From the NCBI GenBank assembly GCA_004362315.1, contig SNWL01000003.1, forward strand, positions 186,001 to 250,000: 64,000 bases of DNA, read 5' to 3'. Below the pieces are notes generated by a model. That model worked only from the letters and a program-made list of their open reading frames with translations. It had not been told where the DNA came from and did no database searches. Below, in pieces: positions 18,137 to 27,360 of this stretch. A program made the translations under genes and the position numbers. This stretch comes from Mycobacterium sp. BK086 (GTDB lineage Bacteria > Actinomycetota > Actinomycetes > Mycobacteriales > Mycobacteriaceae). Position 1 is the stretch's first letter; every line of letters begins with the position of its first letter.

Positions 18137-18502
18137 ATGTTCACGCCCAAACCCCCGCTGCGCAGCGTGGGCACCGACCCCGACTACCGGTTCACGTTGG
18201 CCAACGAGCGGACGTTTCTGGCCTGGCTGCGCACCGGGCTGGCGCTGCTGGCCGGCGCCGTCGCGCTGGCCAGTCTGGTGCACGATTTCGGTCCGCGCCC
18301 GTTCCGGATCGCGATCACGGTCCTGCTGCTGGCGTTGTCCCTGACCGTCACGATCGGCGCCTACGCGCGCTGGGATCGCACCGAGCGGGCCCTGCGGGAG
18401 AAGCGGCCCCTGCCCACCGATCCGCTGCCCAGGATCATCGTCTCCGGGGTCGGGATCATCATCGTGGCCGCCGCCGTGCTGGTCTACCTCGCCGAGTTCT
18501 GA
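18137..18502 (+). CDS. DUF202 (YidH-like) membrane protein
   Basis: 121 residues, three membrane segments. It contains the family signature FTLANERTFLAWLRTGLALLA and a later YARWDRTERALREKRPLP loop. The function of YidH/DUF202 proteins is not established. The ATG at 18137 is chosen over one at 18107 because a TAGGGT -10 box lies seven bases upstream and because the resulting length matches the M. tuberculosis homologue Rv2272 (122 residues, from memory). Followed four bases later by a second DUF202 gene, as in the Rv2272-Rv2273 pair. Confidence 0.85.
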   Translation: MFTPKPPLRSVGTDPDYRFTLANERTFLAWLRTGLALLAGAVALASLVHDFGPRPFRIAITVLLLALSLTVTIGAYARWDRTERALREKRPLPTDPLPRIIVSGVGIIIVAAAVLVYLAEF

Positions 18503-18506
18503 GTAG

Positions 18507-18845
18507 ATGGACGATCCCGACTCAGAACTGCTGGACGCGGCCGGTGTCGCCGAGCGGACCGCACTGGCATGGCAGCGCACGATCATCGGGGTGCTCGCCG
18601 TCGGCGCATTGGTGGTCCGCTGGAGCATCGTCGAGCGGTTCCCGGCATGGCCGGGCGTCGTGCTGACCGCAGCGGCCGCGCTGGCGACCCTTGTTCTGGT
18701 CCGGCAGCGCTATCGGCGGGTGCGCGACACCGTGATGGCCGGACAGACCCCGCTGTCGCGCTACGTCGTGCCGGGCGCCACCGCGCTCATGGTCGTGATC
18801 GTGGTGGGCGTCGGCGGGGGAATCCTGCTGGAATACGCCAGCTAG
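18507..18845 (+). CDS. DUF202 membrane protein, second of the pair
   Basis: 112 residues with three membrane segments. The DUF202 signature is present as AGVAERTALAWQRTIIGVLA. It begins four bases after the stop of the first DUF202 gene, so the two are almost certainly an operon and may form a heteromer. It ends four bases into the convergent SecD-like gene. Function unknown. Confidence 0.82.
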   Translation: MDDPDSELLDAAGVAERTALAWQRTIIGVLAVGALVVRWSIVERFPAWPGVVLTAAAALATLVLVRQRYRRVRDTVMAGQTPLSRYVVPGATALMVVIVVGVGGGILLEYAS

Positions 18846-19432
18846 GCCTCGTCCTTAAGCATCCTGGCGATCTCGGCGGCCTGCTCGGCCGTCACCTCGC
18901 CGGACAGCTGAAGGACCTCGCCGTCGATCTTCTCGGTGATCTTCGGCGCCCACACGACCACACCGGCCCGCACGAACGCGACCTGCTGGTCGATGTGCGA
19001 GGCCGTGTAGTCCGCGAACGCGCGAGCCGATTCCTCGGTCATCGTGACCTGCACGATCTGCTTGGCGGTCAGCGGGTTCAGGAACGAATCGACATCGGTC
19101 AGTTGGAGCGTCAGCACCTCCGGCCCCAGGTCGAACAGCGCGGATTTCAGGATGTCGCAGATCTTCAGCGGCGCGTCCGGCGGCGTCGGGGGCGGCGGAT
19201 CGCAGTCGCCCGGGCGCACGACGTAGGCCCCGTTCACCGACCGCAGCTGCAGCGGCTTGATGGTCAGCACCGGCGGCGTGGTCGTGGTGGGCGTCGGCGT
19301 CAACATCGCGTCCTGCTGGTTGCCCCTGAGGATGGGAACCAGCACGGCAAGGCCCGGCACCACGATCGCCACCGCGGCCAGTGCGGCGACGATCGCGATC
19401 ATGATCCGTCGGCGGCGGACATTGTCGGTCAT
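18842..19432 (-). CDS. Membrane-anchored SecD P1-head-like protein
   Basis: 196 residues. A short basic N-terminus (MTDNVRRRR) is followed by one membrane segment (AIVAALAAVAIVVPGLAVLV), a Thr/Pro linker and an exported domain. This domain resembles the SecD/SecDF P1 head: KICDILKSALFDLGPEVLTL, VTMTEESARAFADYTASHI, and the end LQLSGEVTAEQAAEIARMLK. It lacks the rest of SecD, so it is not a translocase. It starts ten bases after the narK2 stop and so could be the last gene of the nar operon. Role unknown. Confidence 0.65.
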   Translation of the reverse strand: MTDNVRRRRIMIAIVAALAAVAIVVPGLAVLVPILRGNQQDAMLTPTPTTTTPPVLTIKPLQLRSVNGAYVVRPGDCDPPPPTPPDAPLKICDILKSALFDLGPEVLTLQLTDVDSFLNPLTAKQIVQVTMTEESARAFADYTASHIDQQVAFVRAGVVVWAPKITEKIDGEVLQLSGEVTAEQAAEIARMLKDEA

Positions 19433-19442
19433 GCGCGTGAAG

Positions 19443-20651
19443 CTACCGGACGGGGCGCGCGTCCTTGATCCCAAACCGGGCGAACAGCATCGCGGCGAGG
19501 GCGACCAGAGTCAGCAACGCCAGCCCGATCCCATACCCGGGCAGCAGCAACTCGTAGGTGGCGCCCATGATCAGTGGCGGGAAGTAGCCGCCCAGCCCTC
19601 CTGCCGCGCCGACCAATCCGGTGACGCTGCCGACACGTTCCGGCGGCGCCAGCCGGGCGACCCAGGCGAAGACGCCACCGGTGCCAAGGCCGAGAAAGAA
19701 CGCGAGACCGACGAAGTCGACGCCGGCCGGCCATTCCAGCGGCGGTTGAAAGGCGACGACGGCGGCCAGCACGGCCGTGCCTAGCAGCGAGATGCTGACG
19801 ACGGTCCGGGGGCTGATCCGGTCGGACAGGATGCCACCGATCGGGCGTGCGACGACGGCCGCGATCGCAAAGCCGGCGGTGCGGGTACCGGCCCCGGCGA
19901 GATCGAAGGAATAGATGTCCTTCAGATAGGTGGGCAGGTAGGTGGAGAACGCGACGAATCCGCCGAACACCACGCCATACAGCAGCGCCATCTGCCAGGT
20001 GACCGGAAGCTTCAGTGCCGCACGCAGTTTCGGCAGCACCGGGTCGAGGTTTGGCACGTATTTCGGCGAGTTGCGCATCCCGAACCAGCACAGCGCCGCG
20101 GTGGCGAGCAGTGCCACGGCCAGGATCACGTGTGTGGCGGTGTAGCCGAACCAGTTGACGAACCTCGGGGTGAACGCCGAGGACAACGCGGTGCCACCCA
20201 TTCCGGCCCCGAAGACGCCGGTGGCGAAGCCACGCCGGCTCGGCGAGTACCACTGGTTGACGAATGGGATGCCGATCGCGAACGTGGTGCCGGCCAGGCC
20301 GAGCAAAAAGCCGAACACCAGCATCAGGGTGAACGATCCGGCGTTGCCCGCGAACGCCACCAGCAGGACCAGTGGCGCGGTGGCGGCGGTGACGACCGGG
20401 AACATCAGCCGCCCGCCGTAGTGGTCGGTGAGGGCGCCCACCGGGATGCGGCCGAGTGCCCCGACCAACACCGGTGTGGCGATCAGCAACGCCTTCTGGT
20501 TGCTGTTCAGGTGCATGTGCTCGGCGTAGCGAACGGCCAACGGGCCGATGACGTTCCACGCCCAGAAAGTCACCGCGAACGCCCATGTCGCCAGGGCCAG
20601 GTTGCGTCCCCGGCCGGCGAGGGCCACTTCTTGGATCTCAGAGGTGCTCAT
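19443..20651 (-). CDS. narK2: NarK2-type nitrate/nitrite transporter (MFS)
   Basis: 402 residues, about 12 membrane segments. Nitrate-porter signatures are GLAGTTFAIGIPFVNQWY and GAGMGGTALSSAFTP, and GLGTGGVFAWVARLAPPERV later. It is much shorter at the N-terminus than the assimilatory NarK of this window and closer to mycobacterial NarK2. The ATG at 20651 overlaps the narI stop as ATGA, so it is translated with narGHJI. It probably imports nitrate and exports nitrite for respiration. Confidence 0.92.
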   Translation of the reverse strand: MSTSEIQEVALAGRGRNLALATWAFAVTFWAWNVIGPLAVRYAEHMHLNSNQKALLIATPVLVGALGRIPVGALTDHYGGRLMFPVVTAATAPLVLLVAFAGNAGSFTLMLVFGFLLGLAGTTFAIGIPFVNQWYSPSRRGFATGVFGAGMGGTALSSAFTPRFVNWFGYTATHVILAVALLATAALCWFGMRNSPKYVPNLDPVLPKLRAALKLPVTWQMALLYGVVFGGFVAFSTYLPTYLKDIYSFDLAGAGTRTAGFAIAAVVARPIGGILSDRISPRTVVSISLLGTAVLAAVVAFQPPLEWPAGVDFVGLAFFLGLGTGGVFAWVARLAPPERVGSVTGLVGAAGGLGGYFPPLIMGATYELLLPGYGIGLALLTLVALAAMLFARFGIKDARPVR

Positions 20652-21391
20652 CGGTCTCGATCCGCCGTGCCGACTGCGCTCCACGCGGTGCGCGTGGCGC
20701 GGGTGCCTACCGGCCGCTGGTCACGCGAGCGGTAGACGATGTAGGGCCGGAACAGGTAGTGCACCGGCGCGGTGAACGCGTGAACGAGCCGCGTGTAGGG
20801 CCACACCGCGAAGAGCAGCATGCCCACCAGCGCATGGATGTGGAACTGGATCGGCGCGGCGGCCATGGCCGCGACGTCGGGCCGCAGGATCAGCACCGAG
20901 CGGAACCACGGCGCGACGGTGTCGCGGTAGTTGTGCGCCTCATGACCGGCCCCGATCGCGACGACCGTGGTCCACAGACCCAGAACGATCGCGCCCACCA
21001 GCAGCACGTACATCACCTTGTCGTTGCTGGTCGTGGCCATGAACACCGGACCGGTGGTGCGGCGCCGGTACACCAGGATCACGATCCCGGTCAGGGTGCA
21101 CACGCCCGCGATGGCGCCCAGCGACAGGGCCATCGCGTGGTACAGGGTCTCGTTGACGCCGATGGCCTCGGTCCACGACTGCGGAATCAGCAGACCCACC
21201 ACGTGGCCGACGATCACCACCAGGATGCCGAAGTGGAACAGCGGCGAGCCGATCCGCAGCAGACGCGACTCGTACAGCTGCGACGACCGTGTGGTCCACC
21301 CGAACTTGTCGTAGCGGTAGCGCCAGATCGAGCCACCGACCAGGCTCCCGATGCACAGGTAGGGCAACACACCCCAGAGCAGAATGTTCAT
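20648..21391 (-). CDS. narI: Respiratory nitrate reductase gamma subunit (cytochrome b) NarI
   Basis: Membrane cytochrome b subunit of 247 residues that oxidises menaquinol and passes electrons to NarH. Five membrane segments; histidines of the haem b pair appear in PLFHFGILVVIVGHVVG and in FHIHALVGMLLF. The ATG at 21391 overlaps the narJ stop as ATGA; the open frame extends further upstream only as a shadow of narJ. It is followed by overlapping narK2. Confidence 0.95.
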   Translation of the reverse strand: MNILLWGVLPYLCIGSLVGGSIWRYRYDKFGWTTRSSQLYESRLLRIGSPLFHFGILVVIVGHVVGLLIPQSWTEAIGVNETLYHAMALSLGAIAGVCTLTGIVILVYRRRTTGPVFMATTSNDKVMYVLLVGAIVLGLWTTVVAIGAGHEAHNYRDTVAPWFRSVLILRPDVAAMAAAPIQFHIHALVGMLLFAVWPYTRLVHAFTAPVHYLFRPYIVYRSRDQRPVGTRATRTAWSAVGTADRDR

Positions 21392-21990
21392 GGCCTCCCC
21401 TGGTAACCGGTCAGGCCCACCAGCTCGGTGGGTGGGGGTTGCGTCGCGGCGGCCTGGCCGGCCGGCACTGTCTCGCAGACGGCGGCGACGGCATGAGCGT
21501 AAGGACTGTGCTTGTCCTGCAGGCTCTTCCGGAGCATGTCGAGGCTGGGCCGATATTCGGTGAGCAGCGCGCGGCCGGCGTCGAGGTCGGCGCGGGCGGC
21601 GAACTCCAGCACCAGCGGAAGGTAGTCCGGCAGTTCGCCGTGGGTATCCATGACCGCGCCGGCGGAGCGGTAGACGGCCTTGAATCGGGCGAGCACCTCG
21701 CCGCGGCGGCGGGTATCGCCGTCGGACCAATAGGAAAGGTAGAGAGCATGTTTCGCGCTGAAGTCGAACGTGTCGATGTAGCCGCGCTGGAGCTCGCTCA
21801 GCGAGCTGGAGCCCAGTTCGGTGAGCAGTTGGCACAGCAGCGCGACGGGTGACGAGTCGTCTTGCCCGGCCAGTGCCGCCGCACAGACCGGGAGCGACTC
21901 GACGAAATCAGCCGTCGGGTAGTCCAGGCACCGGGAGGCGACCAGGTAGGTCACCCGGTCATCGCGAGCCTTGCCGCGACGCCCGATCAC
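21388..21990 (-). CDS. narJ: Nitrate reductase molybdenum cofactor assembly chaperone NarJ
   Basis: Cytoplasmic TorD/NarJ-family chaperone for NarG maturation and for NarGH membrane docking, 200 residues. Characteristic helical segments: VASRCLDYPTADFVESLPVC, LSELQRGYIDTFDFSAKHAL and YLSYWSDGDTRRRGEVLARF. The GTG start overlaps the narH stop by four bases and the stop overlaps narI, so all nar genes are translationally coupled. Confidence 0.94.
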   Translation of the reverse strand: MIGRRGKARDDRVTYLVASRCLDYPTADFVESLPVCAAALAGQDDSSPVALLCQLLTELGSSSLSELQRGYIDTFDFSAKHALYLSYWSDGDTRRRGEVLARFKAVYRSAGAVMDTHGELPDYLPLVLEFAARADLDAGRALLTEYRPSLDMLRKSLQDKHSPYAHAVAAVCETVPAGQAAATQPPPTELVGLTGYQGRP

Positions 21991-23636
21991 GGGAACATGC
22001 CTGTCGGCGTGCCGTTGCCGTCCCAGTTCAGCAGGTTCACCCGTTCGGTCCGCAAGTCGTCGCCGGATGCTGCGACATCGGTGCGCTGGCGCTGGCGCAG
22101 CGCGGCGAACGTCTCGACCGCGACGGGTGTGGGCCGCCCGCTGGCCTCGCCGAACGGACCCGACGCGTACATCCCCGGGCCCTCGTCGAAGTCAAGGGAG
22201 CAGCCCATCTCCTCGAGTTCGTGAGCCTGCTCCTGATATGCGGTCGGGATCACATAGCGCTCTTCGTATTTCGCGATCGCCATCAGCCGGTACATCTCGT
22301 AGACGGCCTCCTCGGACATACCGACGCTGGCGGCGATCGCGGGATCGCCCTCGCCGCGCAGGGTGACCCCACGCATGTAGGACCGCATCGCCGCCAGCTT
22401 GCGCAACACGTCGGTGATGATGTCGGTGCGACCCGCGGTGAACAGCTCGGCCAGATACTCCACCGGGATGCGCAGCGCCTCGATCGCACCGAACAGGTTC
22501 GCGTGGTCCTCCCCGTCATGGCCCTGCGAGCTCAGCACGTCGACCACCGGCGACAGCGGCGGGACGTACCACACCATCGGCATGGTGCGGTATTCCGGGT
22601 GCAGCGGCAGCGCGACCTGGTAAACCTTGGCGAGCGCATAGACCGGTGACCGGCGCGCGGCCTGCAACCAGTCGTCGGGGATGCCGTCGCGCCGCGCCGC
22701 CGCCGCCACCTCGGGATCGTTCGGGTCCAGGATCACGTCGAGCTGCGCCTGGTACAGCTCACCGGGATCGGTGGTCGCCGCGGCCTGTCCCACCCGATCG
22801 ACGTCGTAGAGGAACAGGCCCAGGTAGCGCAACCGCCCGACGCAGGTTTCGGCGCACACCGTCGGCAGGCCGACCTCGATGCGGGGATAACACAGCGTGC
22901 ATTTCTCGGCCTTGCCCGATCGGTGGTTGAAATAGATCTTCTTGTAGGGGCAGCCGGTGATGCACTGCCGCCACCCGCGGCAGCGGTCCTGGTCGACCAG
23001 CACGATGCCGTCCTCGGCGCGTTTGTAGATCGCCCCGGACGGGCAGGACGCCATGCACGACGGATTCAGGCAGTGCTCGCAGATCCGGGGCAGGTAGAAC
23101 ATGAACGTCTTCTCGAGTTCGAAGCGGACCTTCTCCTCGGACTGCCTGCGGACCTTCTCGACGATCGGGTCACGGTCACCGTATTCGCTTGCCCCACCGA
23201 GGTTGTCGTCCCAGTTCGCGGACCACGTGACTGCGGTGTCCTCCCCCGTGATCAGCGATTTCGGCCGGGCCACCGGGAAGTCGTCACCCAGCGGGGCGTC
23301 GACGAGCGTCTGATAGTCGTAGGTCCACGGCTCGTAATAGTCGGCAAGCTCGGGCTGCACGGGGCTGGCGAAGATCCCCAACAACTTGGCCAGCCGGCCA
23401 CCGGATTTCGGGCGCAGTTTGCCGCGGCGGTTCAGCTCCCAGCCACCGCGCCAGCGGTCCTGATCCTCATACCGGCGCGGATAGCCCTGCCCGGGGCGGG
23501 TTTCCACGTTGTTGAACCACACGTACTCGGTGCCGGCCCGGTTGGTCCAGGCCTGCTTGCACGTCACCGAGCAGGTGTGGCAACCGATGCATTTGTCGAG
23601 GTTCATCACCATGCCCATCTGGGCCATCACCTTCAT
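21987..23636 (-). CDS. narH: Respiratory nitrate reductase beta subunit NarH
   Basis: Iron-sulphur subunit of 549 residues that carries electrons from NarI to NarG. Four cysteine groups are visible: CIGCHTCSVTCK near residue 16; CEHCLNPSCMASCPSG near 185; CRGWRQCITGCPYKK near 215, with Trp in place of one Cys giving the [3Fe-4S] site as in NarH; and CTLCYPRIEVGLPTVCAETC near 242. The ATG at 23636 shares one base with the narG stop (TGATG). The open frame upstream of this is a narG shadow. Confidence 0.96.
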   Translation of the reverse strand: MKVMAQMGMVMNLDKCIGCHTCSVTCKQAWTNRAGTEYVWFNNVETRPGQGYPRRYEDQDRWRGGWELNRRGKLRPKSGGRLAKLLGIFASPVQPELADYYEPWTYDYQTLVDAPLGDDFPVARPKSLITGEDTAVTWSANWDDNLGGASEYGDRDPIVEKVRRQSEEKVRFELEKTFMFYLPRICEHCLNPSCMASCPSGAIYKRAEDGIVLVDQDRCRGWRQCITGCPYKKIYFNHRSGKAEKCTLCYPRIEVGLPTVCAETCVGRLRYLGLFLYDVDRVGQAAATTDPGELYQAQLDVILDPNDPEVAAAARRDGIPDDWLQAARRSPVYALAKVYQVALPLHPEYRTMPMVWYVPPLSPVVDVLSSQGHDGEDHANLFGAIEALRIPVEYLAELFTAGRTDIITDVLRKLAAMRSYMRGVTLRGEGDPAIAASVGMSEEAVYEMYRLMAIAKYEERYVIPTAYQEQAHELEEMGCSLDFDEGPGMYASGPFGEASGRPTPVAVETFAALRQRQRTDVAASGDDLRTERVNLLNWDGNGTPTGMFP

Positions 23637-26600
23637 CAGTAGCTCACCTCCTGGGTTCGCTTGCGTACGGTGGCGACGATGTCGCGCTGATTGCCGGTCG
23701 GCCCCAGATAATTGAAGGTGTACGACAATTGGGCGTACCCGCCGATGAGATGAGTGGGCTTGACCAGCAGCCGGGTCACCGAATTGTGGATGCCGCCGCG
23801 GCGACCGGTGGCCACCGACTTGGGGACGTCGATGGTGCGCTCCTGGGCGTGGTGCACGTAGACCAATCCGTCGGGGATGCGGTGTGACACGATCGCCCGT
23901 CCGACGAAAACGCCGTTGGCGTTGACACATTCGACCCAGTCGTTGTCGCCGACGTCGATGGCGGCCGCGTCGCCGGTGCTCATCCAGACTGTCGGACCGC
24001 CGCGCGACAGCGACAGCATCAGGAGGTTGTCCTGATACTCCGAGTGAATCGACCACTTGTTGTGCGGCGTCAGGTAGCGCACCGTCACCTGCGCGGAACC
24101 GTCCGCACCGAGACGCGGTTCATCGAACAACCGGTGCATGTCCAGCGGCGGGCGGTAGATGGGGAGTGCCTCACCGGCGTCCTGAAGCCAGTCGTGATCG
24201 AGGTAGAAGTGCATCCGTCCGGTCAGCGTGTGGAAGGGCTTGAGCCGCTCGATGTTCACGGTGAACGGCGCGTAGCGCCGGCCCCCGGTCTCCGAGCCGG
24301 ACCACTCCGGCGAGGTGATCACCGGAACGGGTGCGCGCTGAGTGTCGGCGAAGGTGATGCGCTTCTCGTCGGATCCCTCGGCCAGGTCGTGCAGCTGCTT
24401 GCCGACCCGCTCCTCGAGGCTGCGGAAGCCTGCAACGGCCAACGCGCCGTTGGTGGTTCCCGAGAACGCCAGAATGGCTTCGGCGAGCTTGGCGTCGGTG
24501 TCGATAGCCGGTCTGCCGTCGCCGGCCCCGCCGAGCATCACTCCGTTCTTGGCGGCCAGCCGTGCGGTTTCCTCGGCCATCGGGAAGGTCACGTTCTTGA
24601 CCGTGAATCCCGCGGTGTCCGCGAGCGGCCCGACGCTGGCGAGTTTGTCGGCGATAGCGGTGTAATCCCGTTCGACAATCGTGTAGACCGGTGCAGTAGG
24701 CCCGGGCGAAGGAGTCTCGCCGGGGGTGTCGTGCAGGAGCGGAACACTGACCAGATCCCTGCGGACACCCAGATGGGTGCGGGCGAGCTCGGAGAACCGC
24801 TGGGCCAGAAGGTGAAACGCGTCGAAGTCGGTCCTGGCTTCCCACGGCGGGTCGATCGCCGGAGTGAACGCGTGCACGAACGGGTGCATGTCGGTCGAGC
24901 TGAGGTCGTGCTTCTCATACCAGGTCGCGGCCGGTAGCACGACGTCGGACAACAAGGTCGTCGACGTCATCCGAAAATCGGCCGACACCAGCAGGTCGAG
25001 TTTGCCTTCTGGAGCGGCGTCATGCCAGACGACACCGGAAGGTCTTGGCGCGGCTGGATTCTCCTCACCGAGCACGTTGTGATGGGTGCCGAGAAGATGC
25101 CGCAGGAAGTACTCATTGCCCTTGGCCGAGCTGCCCATCAGATTCGACCGCCACAGCACCAGGGTGCGCGGCCAGTTCTGCGGGGCGTCGATGTCCCGGA
25201 TCGCCGGTTGTAGCCGCCCGTCAGCCAGTGCGGAGGCGACGTAGGCGGCGGCGTTGTCTGCCGTGCCGGCGTCGACGGCGGCCTGGGCATCCTGGGCGAC
25301 CTGCAGCGGGTTGGTGCTGAACTGCGGATAGAACGGCATCCAGCCGTTGGCGGCCGAGGTGGCGATCGCGTCGGCGGTGTGCGCGCCGGCCAGATGTCCT
25401 TGGGCCAGTGGCGAATTCAGTGAATCGGCGAGGTACCCGTCGTTGCGCCACTGGTCGGTGTGCATATACCAGTACGACGTGCCCGGCATGGTCCGCGGCG
25501 GGCGCGACCAGTCCAGCGCGTTGGCCAGCGAGATCCAGCCGGTGATCGGCCGGCACTTCTCCTGCCCGACGTAGTGCGCCCAGCCGCCGCCGTTGCGGCC
25601 CATGCAGCCGGTCAGGATCAGCAGCGCCAGGATCGACCGGTAGGTCACGTCACCGTGGAACCACTGGCAGATGCCGGCTCCCATGATGATCATCGACCGG
25701 CCTTGGGACTGTTCGCTGTTGGTGGCGAATTCGCGAGCGATGCGGATGCATTGGGCGGCAGGAACATTCGTGATGGTCGCTTGCCACGCCGGGGTGTACG
25801 GAGCGTCCGCGTCGTCGTAGCCGTCGGGCCACTGCCCGGGAAGACCCGGCCGGGATACCCCGTACTGGGCCAGCATGAGGTCGAAGACCGTGGTCACCAG
25901 GTGCCCCCCGACCACGCGCGCCGGCACGCCGCGTCGCAGCACCGAGCCGCTGCCGTCCGGCGCGTCGAACGCCGGCAGTAACACCTCGACTGCGCTCGCA
26001 CCGTCGCCCGCCAGCGTCAGTGCGGGGCTGACACCGTCGAGGTCGAGATTCCATCGGCCCTTGCCCGACTCGGCGTAGCGGAAACCGATCGATCCGTTGG
26101 GCACCACCGGTGCACCGGTGTTCTCGTCGAGAAGGACTGTCTTCCAGGCATCTTCGGGCGCCGACCCGCCGGCCAGATCGGCGGCGGTGAGGAACTTGCC
26201 CGGTACGTGGGCGTCGTCGTGCGGCTCCAGCCTGATCAGGAACGGCAGGTCGGTATAGGTGCGGACGTAGTCCGTGAAGAACGGGACGCTGCGTTCCACG
26301 AAGAACTCGGTGAGCAGCACATGACCCATCGCCATCGCCAACGCGGCATCGGTGCCGGGCGCAGCGGGCATCCACTCGTCGGCGAACTTCGTGTTGTCGG
26401 CGTAGTCGGGGCTGACGGTCACGACTTTCGTTCCGCGGTACCGCACCTCGGCCATCCAGTGCGCGTCCGGGGTGCGGGTCACCGGGACATTGGACCCCCA
26501 CATCATCAGGTAGGTGGCGTCCCACCAGTCCCCCGACTCCGGCACATCGGTCTGGTCGCCGAACACCTGCGGGCTGGCGACCGGCAGGTCGGCATACCAG

Positions 26601-27271
26601 TCGTAGAACGACGTCATGACGCCGCCGATCAGCTGGATGAAACGCGTTCCCACACAATGCGACACCATCGACATCGCGGGGATCGGCGAGAACCCGGCGC
26701 ACCGGTCCGGGCCGTACTGGTCGATGGTGCTGACATGCGCGGCCGCGGCGATCTCGACGGCCTCCTGCCAGGACGCCCGGACCAAGCCGCCCTTGCCCCG
26801 GGCCTGCTGATAGCGCGTGCGGCGGTCGGGGTCGCCGGTGATGTCCCGCCAGGCCAGTACCGGATCGCCCAGTCGCTCCTTGGCCTCCCGGTACATCTCG
26901 AGCAGCACCCCGCGCACGTAGGGGTGGCGGACCCGGGTCGGCGAGTAGGTGTACCAGGAGAAGGCGGCACCGCGCGGACAGCCGCGCGGCTCGTACTCCG
27001 GGCGGTCCGGACCGACCGACGGATAGTCGGTCTCCTGCATCTCCCACGTGATGATGCCGTCCTTGACGTACACCTTCCACGAACAGGATCCGGTGCAGTT
27101 CACCCCGTGGGTGGACCGGACCACCTTGTCATGGCTCCACCGATCGCGATAGAAGACATCGCCGGCGCGGCCACCGCGGCGAAAGACCGCCCGGCCGTCA
27201 TCCGACTCCGTCCAGCCGGTGACAAAACGGCCGAGCTTCAGCAGTGCCTCGGAGCCAGGATCCCCGCCCAT
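23636..27271 (-). CDS. narG: Respiratory nitrate reductase alpha subunit NarG
   Basis: Molybdenum catalytic subunit, 1211 residues, reducing nitrate to nitrite on the cytoplasmic face of the membrane. The N-terminal FS0 cluster ligands follow the H-x3-C-x3-C pattern (HGVNCTGSCSW near residue 55, and RGCPRG near 95). The molybdenum Asp ligand lies in SFYDWYADLP near 218. MoCo-binding stretches include LMMWGSNVPVTRTPDAHW and MGAGICQWFHGD. First gene of narGHJI-narK2. No convincing -10 box was found in the 89 bases between it and the upstream gene. Confidence 0.97.
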   Translation of the reverse strand: MGGDPGSEALLKLGRFVTGWTESDDGRAVFRRGGRAGDVFYRDRWSHDKVVRSTHGVNCTGSCSWKVYVKDGIITWEMQETDYPSVGPDRPEYEPRGCPRGAAFSWYTYSPTRVRHPYVRGVLLEMYREAKERLGDPVLAWRDITGDPDRRTRYQQARGKGGLVRASWQEAVEIAAAAHVSTIDQYGPDRCAGFSPIPAMSMVSHCVGTRFIQLIGGVMTSFYDWYADLPVASPQVFGDQTDVPESGDWWDATYLMMWGSNVPVTRTPDAHWMAEVRYRGTKVVTVSPDYADNTKFADEWMPAAPGTDAALAMAMGHVLLTEFFVERSVPFFTDYVRTYTDLPFLIRLEPHDDAHVPGKFLTAADLAGGSAPEDAWKTVLLDENTGAPVVPNGSIGFRYAESGKGRWNLDLDGVSPALTLAGDGASAVEVLLPAFDAPDGSGSVLRRGVPARVVGGHLVTTVFDLMLAQYGVSRPGLPGQWPDGYDDADAPYTPAWQATITNVPAAQCIRIAREFATNSEQSQGRSMIIMGAGICQWFHGDVTYRSILALLILTGCMGRNGGGWAHYVGQEKCRPITGWISLANALDWSRPPRTMPGTSYWYMHTDQWRNDGYLADSLNSPLAQGHLAGAHTADAIATSAANGWMPFYPQFSTNPLQVAQDAQAAVDAGTADNAAAYVASALADGRLQPAIRDIDAPQNWPRTLVLWRSNLMGSSAKGNEYFLRHLLGTHHNVLGEENPAAPRPSGVVWHDAAPEGKLDLLVSADFRMTSTTLLSDVVLPAATWYEKHDLSSTDMHPFVHAFTPAIDPPWEARTDFDAFHLLAQRFSELARTHLGVRRDLVSVPLLHDTPGETPSPGPTAPVYTIVERDYTAIADKLASVGPLADTAGFTVKNVTFPMAEETARLAAKNGVMLGGAGDGRPAIDTDAKLAEAILAFSGTTNGALAVAGFRSLEERVGKQLHDLAEGSDEKRITFADTQRAPVPVITSPEWSGSETGGRRYAPFTVNIERLKPFHTLTGRMHFYLDHDWLQDAGEALPIYRPPLDMHRLFDEPRLGADGSAQVTVRYLTPHNKWSIHSEYQDNLLMLSLSRGGPTVWMSTGDAAAIDVGDNDWVECVNANGVFVGRAIVSHRIPDGLVYVHHAQERTIDVPKSVATGRRGGIHNSVTRLLVKPTHLIGGYAQLSYTFNYLGPTGNQRDIVATVRKRTQEVSY

Positions 27272-27360
27272 CCCGCCAATTGTGTCGGCGTGCCAAACAC
27301 CGCGCGAGGTCTTTACCGAAAAAAACGTCTGCGAAAGGTGAAGTCCTGTGTACCAGGGGA

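Noticed and set aside
18842-19432. Considered as a true SecD translocase subunit
   Set aside because: Too short and lacks the six-segment membrane domain; only a P1-like head is present.
27272-27360. A DosR box or other oxygen-responsive site upstream of narG
   Set aside because: No sequence close to the GGGACT-type DosR palindrome is present; only a T-run and no clear -10 were seen.
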